Below, in pieces: positions 1 through 9,402 of a stretch of DNA of 64,000 nucleotides. Below the pieces are notes generated by a model. The model was not told the origin of the DNA. It did not search any database and saw only the letters and a program-made list of their open reading frames with translations. Numbering within the stretch: position 1 is the stretch's first letter; the number at the start of each line of letters is the position of its first letter. Source of the stretch: Thraustochytrium sp. TN22 (Eukaryota; Sar; Bigyra; Thraustochytrida; Thraustochytriidae); NCBI GenBank assembly GCA_013306675.1, contig JABLUY010000173.1, positions 1 through 64,000 on the forward strand. The letters are read 5' to 3'. A program made the position numbers and the translations under genes.

Positions 1-156
1 CGCGGGCTCGCGGGCTCGCTCGGCGGCGCGGCGCGGCGCGGCGCGGCGGGCGCGGAGCGAAGCGGCGCGGCGGCGGCGGCGGGATTTTGAATTGCGCACG
101 CGCGGGCGAGGGACAGGGCGGCGCGGCGCGGGGCGGCGGCGGCGGCGCAGGACGGG

Positions 157-1185
157 ATGAAGGCAGTGGTGTACGACCGGCATGGGCCGGTAGACGAGAC
201 GGTGGACCTGGATAGGAGGTTCCCGAGGGCGTTTATTGAGAAGGGCGGGAGCGAGATTCTGGTCAGGGTCATGGCGGCGTCCGTCTCGTACAAGGACCTG
301 CGCGAGGTGCGCGGCGACTTTAAGAGCGTGTCGTCAGCGACGCTGCCGCGCGTGCTGGGACGCGACGTGAGCGGCGTGGTGGAGGCCGTGGGCGAGGGCT
401 GCTGCAAGTTCCGCGTGGGCGACGAGGTCATCGGCATCGTGCCGAGCGGCGCGCTGGCGGAGTTCGTCGCGGCGCCCGAGCACTTCTTCGTGCGCAAGCC
501 CAAGCGCGTGTCGCACCTGCACGCGGCTGCCTTCCCGCTCAGCGGCCTGCTGGCCTTCCAGTGTCTGTACCTGCACGGCAAGCTGCGCGAGGGCGAGAAC
601 GTACTGATCATCAACGGGTCGGGCGGCGTAGGCAGCCTGGCCATCCAGATGGCCAAGTACAAGAAGGCGCGCGTGTGGGCGACGGCGTCCACGCACATCG
701 AGATGGTACAGAGCATCGGCGCAGACCACGTCATCGACTACGCGCGCGGCGACTGGTGGGACATTCTGCGCCGTGAACACAAGAAGATGGACCTTGTGCT
801 GGACTTTGGCGAGGGCTTCAGCGCGTGGCGCCACTGCCAGGACATCCTCGACCCGGACTCGGGCCGCTTCGTGACCATCGTGCCAGATGTGGCCGATGGG
901 CCGGTCGAGTTCTTCAACTACAAGCTCGGCCAGTCGCTGCGCTCGGTCGCCTCACTTCGCACCTACAAGTACGTGGACGACGTGGACCTGTCCAATCGCG
1001 ACCACCTCACCTACATCGCCAAGATTGTGCAAAACGGCCACCTCAAGCCCATTTTGGACCCCGATTCACCCTTTGACTTTAAGCCTGCCGGCGTGCGCGC
1101 GCTTTTCCAGAAGCTCGAGTCCAAGCATACGCGCGGCAAGCTCATCATGAACATCGCCTGCGACACGGGCCAACCGGAGCCTTGA
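157..1185 (+). CDS. MDR-family NAD(P)H-dependent quinone/enone oxidoreductase
   Basis: 342-residue single-exon member of the medium-chain dehydrogenase/reductase superfamily. The N-terminal GroES-like fold (about residues 1-125) carries the usual GRDVSGVV and VGDEVIG elements. A Rossmann fold follows, with the nucleotide-binding loop NGSGGVGSLAIQMAK at 153-167. There is no cluster of zinc-binding Cys/His residues, so it is closer to quinone oxidoreductases and RTN4IP1-like proteins than to classical zinc alcohol dehydrogenases; it should reduce quinones or activated double bonds with NADPH. The start is the first ATG after a GC-repeat leader. Length fits the family. No targeting signal is evident. 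The exact substrate cannot be told from sequence. It converges with the minus-strand gene to its right. Confidence 0.9.
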   Translation: MKAVVYDRHGPVDETVDLDRRFPRAFIEKGGSEILVRVMAASVSYKDLREVRGDFKSVSSATLPRVLGRDVSGVVEAVGEGCCKFRVGDEVIGIVPSGALAEFVAAPEHFFVRKPKRVSHLHAAAFPLSGLLAFQCLYLHGKLREGENVLIINGSGGVGSLAIQMAKYKKARVWATASTHIEMVQSIGADHVIDYARGDWWDILRREHKKMDLVLDFGEGFSAWRHCQDILDPDSGRFVTIVPDVADGPVEFFNYKLGQSLRSVASLRTYKYVDDVDLSNRDHLTYIAKIVQNGHLKPILDPDSPFDFKPAGVRALFQKLESKHTRGKLIMNIACDTGQPEP

Positions 1186-1219
1186 CGAGACCCGCGTTGG
1201 CGTTGTGCGATATTGAGAT

Positions 1220-1254
<35 letters not shown>

Positions 1255-1534
1255 ATACGCGCGTAGTAGGTAGGCGGCTTTTAGGCTACATATTTGTGTT
1301 CTGTTGTGTGTTTGTGAGATGATGCCCACCTACGAGGCGCAGGAAAGAGGAAGCAATAGTCGTGCAGAAAAGGGACGCTCTTGCAGCACAGGTATGATGC
1401 CCCCCCCTTTGGCGTTGGAGCAAGGGTGCTTCTCTCTTCTGCTGCATTGGCACAGCCGGCCCGAGTCTAGCTTTGTGGTCCCCGGCCCTGAGAAGGTTAC
1501 ATGAGAAAGGTGGCTGTCCGCATGATTGCGGCGG
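1186..1534. other. Convergent intergenic region with (GA)15
   Basis: The 3' ends of the oxidoreductase and the PAP2-family gene meet here. It holds an uninterrupted GA dinucleotide run at 1223-1252 and otherwise unique, AT-richer sequence. I see no gene. Confidence 0.6.
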
Positions 1535-2746
1535 TCAGCGTCGTCGTGGAGATTGCAGCGTCCCAAAGGACTCGTAGCCCTTGAGCGCAAGCTCATCGTT
1601 GCCATCATCGAAGCCCTCGGGAACGAGGAGGCCGTGCGACGCTGGGTCTGGGCCGTCCAGGACAATCTGAGGCGCCGAGTCGCGGCGCTGGTCCGCAAGC
1701 AGGTCCGCGGCGTCGTCCGTCTCGAAGTCGCCCTCTAGCGAGAGACGCGACTGCGGAAAGGGCGTATGGTAGAAGCTGCGCTGGTGCGGGCGCTGCTGGT
1801 GGCTGCTGAGGTCCTTGTCAAAGTCTGGGAGGCCAACGAAGTAGAGGTCCTCGGCGCCGGCCTCGAACCAGAGGACGAACTTGCTGAGCAGGCCGTTGCG
1901 GCTGTAGTGGTGCTCGGAACCAATCATGCCGAGCGCGTCCAAGCGCAAGAGCACGACCCAGTGGTGGTAGCCAACCCAGAGCGCGGCCGTGAAGGAAGAC
2001 CACACGAAGACATCGGCCGTGTAGTGCGCGCGCGTGCAGAGGATGAGCATGTAGCCAACGAGGCAGTAGACGTACACAAGGAAGCGTACGGTGCGCCTGC
2101 CGGCGCCTGCCAAGCCGGCCGCGTCCATGTAGTAGAGCCAAACCAGCGAGGTGAGCGTGATGTTGACCACGTGCAGCGCGAAAATGATATCCACGCAGTT
2201 GGAGGCCTGACGCACGAAGACATTGAGTGCCACGAGCAAGGCGTTGTCTGTGACATCGTCGTGCAGCGAGCAGCGCGTGGCCGTGGTTGGAGGCCGCACC
2301 GTGAGCATGCGCGTGAGGCCGCGCGCCGCAGAGAGTATGCCAGACATGAAGAACCAGCGGCGCAGCACAGTGACACCCACTTCACTGCACGCAAAGCGCG
2401 TGATGGTCACGAGCACGCCGACCAGCACCCAGACCTCGGTCAGCTCCGGCACGCCCCACGCCGGGATGACCTCAAAGCCGACGTCCGGGAGACCTCGCGG
2501 CACGCACTGCGCCTTGAGATTGCCGGCGGTGGCGTTGCCCACGAGCGTGCCGGGCAGTGCCGCCAGGATCTCGTCCTTGACCGACACGCTCGAGTTCTCA
2601 AAGACCGCTACGCCGCGTCTGTGCGCTAGCACGATGAACACGAAGCCCAGGTACATGCCGACGAGCCAGACCAGCACGGCCACCAGGAGCCCGCGCGCGC
2701 GCAGGGCCCGCGCCCAGGGGCTGTGCAGGTGCTCCAGCGACAGCAT
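1535..2746 (-). CDS. Sphingomyelin/inositol-phosphorylceramide synthase-like PAP2 membrane protein
   Basis: 403 residues with several hydrophobic helices (about 20-42, 103-120, 172-207, 218-240, 246-268). The catalytic triad of the PAP2_C/sphingomyelin synthase family is visible: His192 in the CVDIIFALH segment, then His241 and Asp245 in the AHYTADV segment. The H-x3-D spacing of the second motif matches the family, and the distance between the two motifs is similar to that in human SMS. Known members move a phospho-head group from a phospholipid to ceramide in Golgi or plasma membrane. The head group (choline, ethanolamine, inositol) cannot be assigned here. The C-terminal 120 residues are an acidic, polar cytosolic tail. 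ATG start at 2746 follows a GCC-repeat leader. Confidence 0.82.
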   Translation of the reverse strand: MLSLEHLHSPWARALRARGLLVAVLVWLVGMYLGFVFIVLAHRRGVAVFENSSVSVKDEILAALPGTLVGNATAGNLKAQCVPRGLPDVGFEVIPAWGVPELTEVWVLVGVLVTITRFACSEVGVTVLRRWFFMSGILSAARGLTRMLTVRPPTTATRCSLHDDVTDNALLVALNVFVRQASNCVDIIFALHVVNITLTSLVWLYYMDAAGLAGAGRRTVRFLVYVYCLVGYMLILCTRAHYTADVFVWSSFTAALWVGYHHWVVLLRLDALGMIGSEHHYSRNGLLSKFVLWFEAGAEDLYFVGLPDFDKDLSSHQQRPHQRSFYHTPFPQSRLSLEGDFETDDAADLLADQRRDSAPQIVLDGPDPASHGLLVPEGFDDGNDELALKGYESFGTLQSPRRR

Positions 2747-2772
2747 CGCGCCCCGCCGCAGCCGCCGCCGCA

Positions 2773-2819
<47 letters not shown>

Positions 2820-3769
2820 TGCCGCCGAAGCGAGCGAAGAAATAAAGCAGAAGAAGGTCAGGACGACGCCGGCCTCCTCGTCACCGCGGCGAAGTGAATG
2901 CCAGCGCAAAGAAACGCCCCGCCGCCGCCGCGCTCGGGCGCGCCGCCGCCGCGCCGCCGCGCGCCGCGCGCTCTCGCCGCGCTCGCCGCCGCCCGCCGCC
3001 GCCCGCTCTCGCCGCTCGCCCGCCGCCGCTCGCCGCGCCGTGCCGCGCCGCGCCGCGCCGCGCTGATTTGATTGTCGTTTGATGTTTCTTGGTTTGTTTG
3101 CCCGCCTCGGACAGACTCAGGGTAGCCTGCACTGGCAGGCTTGCGCGGCCAGACCGAAGTCTGCCTCCGCGCCATAGCCCACTTGCAGCGAACCTGTGCG
3201 GCGCGCGGAAAGAGGAAATTTCTTCTGTTCTTTACTTTTGAAGGTGACACGGTCTCCACTGCCAGCCTCGGCAGCGTGTGCGCCTCGGCGACGCCGCAGT
3301 GCATCAGGGAGGCGGGCGACCTCCTGCAGCGGATGCATGCGACATGCGTGGCGCGCGAGCTGCTCGCGAAATTGACAGTGAGGTCGCTGTCGAGCCGAGC
3401 GCCCTCGCACGGGCCATGACTCCACGCTTCGCGCGAGCCTGCCTGCCTGCCTGCTCGCAACCGCGTCTTGGGAGCAGCTCCGGCTTGTCCGTGCCAAAGC
3501 CCGTTCTGATGATGCTCCGGCCCCTTTGCTTTTCCTTCTTGATCTTCTTGATGTTCTTCTTCTTCAGCACCGTGAACGCCACTCCAGGCGCGCCGTACGC
3601 GAGCGAGTCCTCCGCCGGGGGTGCCGGGGGGCGCCGCCGGTGGCATGCGCGAGACCGGCGGCACTGGCCTGGATGGCGGCGGCATCTCCTCAAAGCCTGC
3701 TACGGAACGTCTACCTCGTCCTCCTCATCGAGAAGATAGCTCACCTGTGGCCCTTCTTCTTTTTCTTCT

Positions 3770-3844
<75 letters not shown>

Positions 3845-3863
3845 TGTGCTTGTGCTTGTGCTT
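2747..3863. other. Intergenic region between two minus-strand genes, repeat-rich
   Basis: Contains an almost pure (GCC)n tract just upstream of the PAP2-family start (about 2757-2828), a pyrimidine/GC-rich promoter-like zone to 3065, unique sequence, and the CTG array listed separately. On the minus strand between about 3400 and 3800, three successive frames look codon-biased (see findings), but I cannot define a gene. Confidence 0.45.
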
Positions 3864-3864
3864 T
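3774..3864. repeat. (CTG)n / (TTGTGC)n array directly after a stop codon
   Basis: About 23 CTG units with one TTG interruption, then three TTGTGC-like units ending at the stop codon of the minus-strand methyltransferase. Read on that strand, the stop codon is followed in the same frame by Lys-His repeats and a poly-Gln stretch, so it lies in the 3' UTR. Confidence 0.9.
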
Positions 3865-5366
3865 TAGGCAGCCGCCTCCTTGTAGCGAAAGAGCAAGCAG
3901 CGCTGAGTGCCGCGGTGGTCAAGATCGCCAAAGGACAGAAAGTCGAGACGACCCGTTGCGCAGAGGAGGGCGCGCACCTCGTCCTGGCGCTTGGGGAAGT
4001 TGCCCGGCGTCTCCAGAGCGAGAATAGCGCCCGGGCGCAGCGACGAGGTGTGCGAGACAAAGGCCGCGACGGCACGGTAGCCTCGGAGGCCGTCGTCGCC
4101 GCCGGAATAGCCCTTGACCGGCACCTTGGCGAAAATCGGCATGAGCTTCGTCACGTCATCCTGGAGATATGGCGGGTTGCACAGGACCGCGTCGAAGAGA
4201 GGAGCGTCCGGGAAAGGGTCCGGGTCCGTCGCGTAGTCGCTCTGCGCGAAAGAGCAGCGGTCCGCCAGGCCCAAGGTCTGCGCGTTCTCGCGCGCAATAG
4301 CTACAGCGGCCTCGGACACGTCCACACCGTAGCCGCGCCAAGCGGCGGCGGTGAGGCGCGTCTTGAGCAGCGCGAGCAAGAGGCAGCCGGAGCCGACGCC
4401 CAGGTCCAGAGCGGCGCCGGGCTGCGCGCTGCGGTCGCCGAGTGCCGCGGCAAGGGAGTCGACCAGCGCGAGCGAGCCCGCAAAGGGCGCGAAGACGTCT
4501 GGTGCGATGCGGAGCTGCAGTCCTCCAAAGTCCTGCAGCCCGAGTGTGTATGCGAGTGGGTCGCGCTCCGATGCGAGTTCCTTGGCCTGCGCAGCGTCCA
4601 CGCCGCCGCCGACCAGTTCGGCCTCTCGCCTCCGCGTCTTGTTGTCCCAGGCGGACTGCTCGCGCTCGCCGAGCTGCTGGAAGCGCGCCAGGACGTCCTT
4701 CGCATCGGCAAAGTCCACCGTACCGCCCCCCGCGGGCAAAGTAAAGCTCAGGCCGCAGGTGGCAAACTTGCTGCCGCGAAAGCCGCGCGAGCGCAGCTTG
4801 AGCGCTTTGGAGCCGTGACCCACGAGCGGGAAGCCCACTTCCCGCAACGAGGCCTTGATGGCCGCCTGCATGATGCAGCTCCAGTGAACCTCGAGCAGGC
4901 TCAGCCAGCCGCCCTGGGCGTTGTTGCTGCGGTAGTGCGCCACCACGCGCACCGAGAAGATCTCATCCATGACTGTGCGGTGCGTGCGCACGAGCGCCGC
5001 CACGTCCTCCTCGCCCATCTTGCCGTGCACAATCCAGATCGAGAGCTTGCGCACCTGCCGCGCGCGGCACAGCTCGCGCAACTGGGCCAGGCGCTCCTCG
5101 CTCGTGGACGCCACGAAGACGTCCTGCGCGTTGCTGCTCAGCGACTGCTCATACAGCACCGTCCACGCCTCGCCGCGGTCTTCGCGCAGCAGCACCTGCA
5201 GCTGCGGTCCCGACACGTTCGGCGCCTTGATGCCCGCCACCAGGTCCTCCTGCACGTGCAGCACCCTGTAGTGCTCGTGCGAGCTCTTGCTCTTGCGCCG
5301 CGCCTTGTTCGCCGCCGCGCGCGCCGCCCTGCGCGCCGCCTCCCCGTCCTCCTCGCGCGGCTCCAT
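3864..5366 (-). CDS. HemK/PrmC-type N5-glutamine methyltransferase
   Basis: 500 residues from the first in-frame ATG (5366). The C-terminal half is a classical PrmC/HemK enzyme: the linker signature PLAYTLG...F (about 270-280), AdoMet motif I DLGVGSGC at 321-328, and the catalytic NPPY motif at 397-400 that binds the Gln amide. Family members methylate the GGQ glutamine of class I release factors. The N-terminal 260 residues are not the short helical bundle of bacterial PrmC. They begin with an Ala/Arg-rich basic segment and a domain I do not recognise (with a HGKMGEEDV stretch). It could be an organellar enzyme, but the targeting signal is not clear. A CTG array follows the stop. Confidence 0.85.
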   Translation of the reverse strand: MEPREEDGEAARRAARAAANKARRKSKSSHEHYRVLHVQEDLVAGIKAPNVSGPQLQVLLREDRGEAWTVLYEQSLSSNAQDVFVASTSEERLAQLRELCRARQVRKLSIWIVHGKMGEEDVAALVRTHRTVMDEIFSVRVVAHYRSNNAQGGWLSLLEVHWSCIMQAAIKASLREVGFPLVGHGSKALKLRSRGFRGSKFATCGLSFTLPAGGGTVDFADAKDVLARFQQLGEREQSAWDNKTRRREAELVGGGVDAAQAKELASERDPLAYTLGLQDFGGLQLRIAPDVFAPFAGSLALVDSLAAALGDRSAQPGAALDLGVGSGCLLLALLKTRLTAAAWRGYGVDVSEAAVAIARENAQTLGLADRCSFAQSDYATDPDPFPDAPLFDAVLCNPPYLQDDVTKLMPIFAKVPVKGYSGGDDGLRGYRAVAAFVSHTSSLRPGAILALETPGNFPKRQDEVRALLCATGRLDFLSFGDLDHRGTQRCLLFRYKEAAA

Positions 5367-6492
5367 CCTCGCCGCCGCCCGCTCGTCTTTGCTCCCACTC
5401 ACAGTCGGGGCCCGCGCTGCCGCCGCTGCGCCACGAGCTAGATGCCTGGCTGCCACGAGTCATCCGAGAGAGACCAACATCATCAAAGACAAGCGTCTGA
5501 TCAAGGGCAAGCACCAAACTGCACGCACGCACACATGCACGCAAGCGAGCAAGCGAGCCAAGAAAGCGATGTGCTTGTCGAGGCTTCAAGTTGCTTGGCT
5601 GCCATGATCGAGCGAGGCCATGCCACCAGTGGACTGCTGCACAGCACGCACCGTGACACAACGAAGCTTTTACACTGTTACATGCACGCACGACATGCGT
5701 AATAACTATCACCCGGCCATCACCGCTACCCAAGGCCGATGTGGATCTTGGCTCCCCCAGACGCAGGCAGGGCAAGTTGGGGCGGCGTGAGTCCACGAGC
5801 CAGCGAGATCAGTTAGCGAGCGAGAGCGACCAGCCGGCGAGCCTGATCCAGGTAGCTCGCTTGCTTGCTACTTGCTTGGCTGCTTGCTAACTTACTAATC
5901 TTACCCGTCGACGCTGCGGCGGCCAGTGACTGGGGCCCTTTCAAAAAAGAAAGAGAGACCAGCCTGAGGCCGGCGCGCGCGCGGCGCGCGGCGCGGGGCG
6001 CGGCGGCGGCGGCGGCGGCGGCGGCGGCAGGCGCGGCGGCAGGCGCGAGCGGCGGCAGGAGGCGGCGGCGGCGGCCGGCGAGAGCGGCGGCGGCGCAAGC
6101 CGGAGCTGGGAGAGGGCGAGGCGCCATCCGCAGCGCGCGGAGCGGCGGCGGGGCGGACCCGCTCCTCGGGGGCCAAACGCGCTCGCGCTCGGCGCGGCAG
6201 AGGCGCGCGCGGCGCGGCAGCGGCGAGAGCAAGGCGAGGGCAAGGCGGCAGCGGCGGCGGCGCCCGACCTCCGGCGGCGGCGGCGCGCGCGCGGCCTTCC
6301 TCGCCCGGGCGCGAGGGCGGTATCGGCCGTGCTGGCAGCAACTGGCAGGCAGGACAGGCCACGCGACCCGAGGGAGTCCTCGCGCGCAGGCAGCGCAGCC
6401 ACGCCGCGAGCGCGAGCGTGGCGGCCGCGGCGGCAACGGCGGCGGCAGCGGTGGTGACAGCGACAGCGGCAGCGGCAGCGGCAGCGACAGCG

Positions 6493-6524
<32 letters not shown>

Positions 6525-6645
6525 TGCGACTGCGACTGCGACTGCGACTGCGACTGCGACGGCGACGGCGACTGCGACTGCGACGACGGCGAACGACGAA
6601 CGGCGACGACGACGACGAGCGCAGCGCAAGCCCGTGTGACGCGAG
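5367..6645. other. Divergent upstream region with hexamer repeats
   Basis: Lies between the minus-strand methyltransferase and the plus-strand polycystin gene, so it should contain both promoters. 5460-5940 is unique sequence with no gene I can support. 5960-6420 is GC-rich, low-complexity. 6436-6596 is a run of GGCAGC, GACAGC and GACTGC hexamers ending about 50 bp before the polycystin ATG. The repeat translates into Ser/Asp/Cys or Ala/Thr strings, which I do not take as coding. Confidence 0.5.
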
Positions 6646-7061
6646 ATGAACAGGATGTCGGCCGTCACGGATGAGACGGACTTGAACGGTGCGGGCAGCA
6701 CCGGCGCGACTGGGCGGCAGCCGCTGCAGCCCCGAGCGATGCAGAACGTCTCGTTCGAACTTCAGCACCAGGAAAAGCTCGCCGAGGGAAACCCAGACAC
6801 CTCCAAGAGGCCAGCGCCGACGCCGTCGCCATCGCCAGTGCCAGCATTGCCGCCGGGGCGGGTGGGGAGCGAGGCATACGAAGAGCACGTCGGCAAGAAG
6901 CTGGGCTTGACCAAGGTATCGCAGCTCGAGGGGAGCGCCATGCGGAATGGGAACGGTTCCTTGACGGGGTCGCAGCGGCGGCTGCGTTTCAAGAACGGCG
7001 ACACGCCTCCAAACTCATCCGCGAGGCTCGCGGATGGCTTCGACGTCGACGAGGACGATAT
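6646..7061 (+). CDS. Polycystin (PKD2-type) channel, 5' part, cut by transposon insertion
   Basis: The first 138 codons of a TRPP-type cation channel gene, up to a transposon insertion in an Asp-rich segment (FDVDEDD then Ile). The encoded region is a polar cytoplasmic N-terminus with a Pro-rich linker. The frame runs 19 codons into the transposon and stops at 7119, so this allele would give a 157-residue fragment. The rest of the gene resumes at 13579. Joining 6646-7061 to 13579-17020 with one ATAT copy gives 3858 nt, exactly divisible by three and open throughout, which identifies the two parts as one gene. Confidence 0.85.
7058..7061. repeat. ATAT target-site duplication, left border
   Basis: Host ATAT immediately before the CCCAATC end of the short transposon copy; repeated at 9399, 13530 and 13575. 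Confidence 0.8.
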
Positions 7062-9398
7062 CCCAATCACACCTCTATGCTTACTCGTATCCGCCTACCA
7101 CGCGGGGGTCCCTCGGTGACGCCCGGCACAGGGGGCACTAAAGCGTATTAAGAGGGTACTTTACTCCCGATTTGCTCCAAAAAAGTGGCCTAGAGTCTGG
7201 CGAAGTTAGTTCCGCATTCGATCAAAAACGCAGCGATGGGGCCGAGCTTGAAGAGGCCCACTCGAAGCGACCCAAGGCTCCTGCCCCCTATTCATTTTGG
7301 CCGAAGGCGTGGTGGTTAGGATGAGATGAGCTCGGCAGTTCGCCCAGAGCGGCTTTGGGGGGAGCTCGCGCGCGACTTCGTCGCGGAGCGCGCTGGAGCC
7401 GCAGGCGCTGCGGCGCGCGGCTGCAGGCGGCCCTGGCGGGTGCCTTGTGCCTGCTCTCAGCTCGCACGCCCCTGCCGCAGCGCTTGGACGTGGAGTCGGG
7501 CCCGCACTGCGACATCATGGCATCGGCGAGGCCTAACCACCGCGTGGAGGACGACAGCGACAGCGACAGCGACAGCGAGTTCGTGCCCCTGGACAAGCGG
7601 GACACAGGGGACGAAGACGAAGAAGGAGAGGAGCTTGGCGACGAGGATGCTCGTGCTGAGGCCGCTGCGCAGCAAGACTTCGAAGACATACTTGCGTTGG
7701 TCGACGAACCGACGCGTGGTGCGAGTGCATGTTCGAGGTCGGCCTCATTCAGCACAAGACCGTTCCGGGGCTCGCAGTCTCGCCGGATGGAGTCGCTCGC
7801 GTCCGGCTTCCAGGCGCGGAGTGCGACGCATCGTCAGTACTATGCAGCGTCGAGATCAAGACGCGCGTCGCGCCTGGAGGCGCGGTAGACGCACGTATCG
7901 TGAGCACCCAGATGAACACGTGGGGGACGAGACTTGGTGGAAGGCCATACCTGCCGAGCACCGCGCGCAAGTCTTGCACCAAGCTGTGGTCCTCCAAATC
8001 GATCACGTGCTCTACGTTGCTGCCAGCACGAGTTCGTGTTTGTACGCCTGCCTCGTTGAAGTGCCTCCGGACGCCCGGCTCGCCATGGAGCGCGCTCTGA
8101 AACCGTGGGCGGACAAGCTCACGACATGGGCGCACCAGAGCATCGACAGCGGGTGCGCCGCCCAAGCCACCTGCCATCTTCGGCGAGGAGGAGGGGGCGG
8201 TGCTGAGCTCGCACTTCCGGCTGTGGCGCGCCATGCGCAAGCTTGTCGCTCTGAAGGGGCCCATGCGGCCCGTGCATGTCATCAAGTGCTTACCGCAGGA
8301 GCTATACAACGTCGCAAAGGGCGGCGTCGACGGAAGCACACAGTACGTGGAGCAGATCACCAACACGCAGTGCATGAATCTGAGCTGCGACCAGAACATC
8401 GCGTTGCGCACGTACAAGCAGCTCGTTGTCAACGCCATCGTGGTCTACCGCTACTTACAGGCTGCGAGGAAGAGCAACCTCGAAGACAGCGACGGGCTAA
8501 AGGCCCTCCGCGACAAGGTGAACCGCTCTGAAGCGCTCAGCACTGTCTCGTTCCGCCTCACTGTCGACATGGTCCGTCACGTCTACAGGAGCAGGCAGCT
8601 CGATACGGCGCAGGTGGAGTTCAACATGCAGCCAAGCATGCCCAAGCCCACTGGGCTCACCAGGGAAGCGGCGAGGGACCTCGTGACCGCCGGTAAGCGC
8701 AAGCGAACCCCCGAGTTGCAGACGTTCTTCAACCCCGGCCAAGCCCGCGACAGCCGCCTCGATGCCGCACTGCAACATGACTCAGAGGCAGCGGGAAAGG
8801 CATCCTTCAACGCCAACAACAAGAGGATTCCCGCCAAGCGGCTCTGCGTCATCTGCGGCAAGCAAACGCACCGTCGTTGCACCATCTGCGGTGTGCCTCT
8901 GCACGTGTTCATGAGAAAGAATGAACGCACAACCTGCTTTTCCAAGTGGCACACGCGCGTGCGCGTCGAGCCTCACGAAGGCTTCAAGAAGCGCAAGACA
9001 AACGTCAACGGAACACCTTCGCCCATTTGCCTCGATCATGTCGATTCGAGCAGCGCCAGTGCCTCGTCCGGTACCCCTACAGCGCAGAGCAGGAACGACC
9101 ACGTAGCCCAAGCCAGCTACACCGACACCCCATCAAGCCATAGTTCAAGATCCTCTCGCAGCAGCCTCAGCACGAGTCCATCGTGCCCTTGATGCAGCCC
9201 AAGTTGGCCTCAGCATCCGCACAGGCCAGTCGGAAGTGACCAACACTTTACGCTTCCATACAAACCCAGTAGTTGAAAGTTCCAAAAATGATTAGAATCA
9301 TGATAGCAACAGGTCAGTCGAGCGCAAGCAGGAGAGCCGATTTACTAGGGATAATATGGCTATCCTGATTAAACTCCGTCTAGGGCGATGGGATTGGG
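7062..9398 (+). mobile_element. piggyBac-type DNA transposon, short deletion copy
   Basis: 2337-bp element. It starts CCCAATC and ends GATTGGG, a 7-bp perfect terminal inverted repeat (11 bp counting the flanking ATAT), and is bordered by ATAT on both sides. CCC-type ends with a 4-bp duplication fit piggyBac, although ATAT replaces the usual TTAA. It is almost base-for-base the same as the long copy to its right, apart from two internal deletions: about 1.77 kb removing the first two thirds of the transposase core (junction about 7711-7714, with a two-base filler) and 19 bp near 7918. It cannot make an active transposase but keeps both ends, so it could be moved in trans. Confidence 0.88.
7517..9192 (+). 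pseudogene. Deleted piggyBac transposase-nuclease gene of the short copy
   Basis: Remnant of the same gene as in the long copy. The acidic N-terminus (from ATG 7517) is followed by the 1.77-kb deletion that removes both first catalytic Asp residues of the DDE core. The sequence then continues, in a different frame, with the PD-(D/E)XK nuclease (SPDG at about 7778-7789, EIK about 7851-7859). The 19-bp deletion then disrupts the end of the nuclease domain. From about 8170 a long open frame covers the GGVD segment with the third DDE Asp and the Cys/His domain (CVICG...CTICG...CFSKWH) ending at 9192. That last frame has stayed fully open. Confidence 0.82.
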
Positions 9399-9402
9399 AT
9401 AT
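9399..9402. repeat. ATAT shared between the two transposon copies
   Basis: A single ATAT separates the right end of the short copy from the left end of the long copy, as expected if one element inserted into the duplication of the other. Confidence 0.8.

Noticed and set aside
3510-3739. Plus-strand frame with a signal-peptide-like start (MMLRPLCFSFLIFLMFF)
   Set aside because: It is the complement of a Lys/Ile-rich minus-strand stretch, which always yields Phe/Leu; the remainder is Arg/Ser low complexity.
3621-5441. 606-codon plus-strand frame beginning with a poly-Leu run
   Set aside because: Antisense to the methyltransferase and the CTG array; poly-Leu is the translated repeat.
5865-6674. 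Plus-strand frame with hydrophobic start and Ser/Asp/Cys repeats before the polycystin gene
   Set aside because: Composed mostly of translated hexamers and GC strings; overlaps the true start in another frame.
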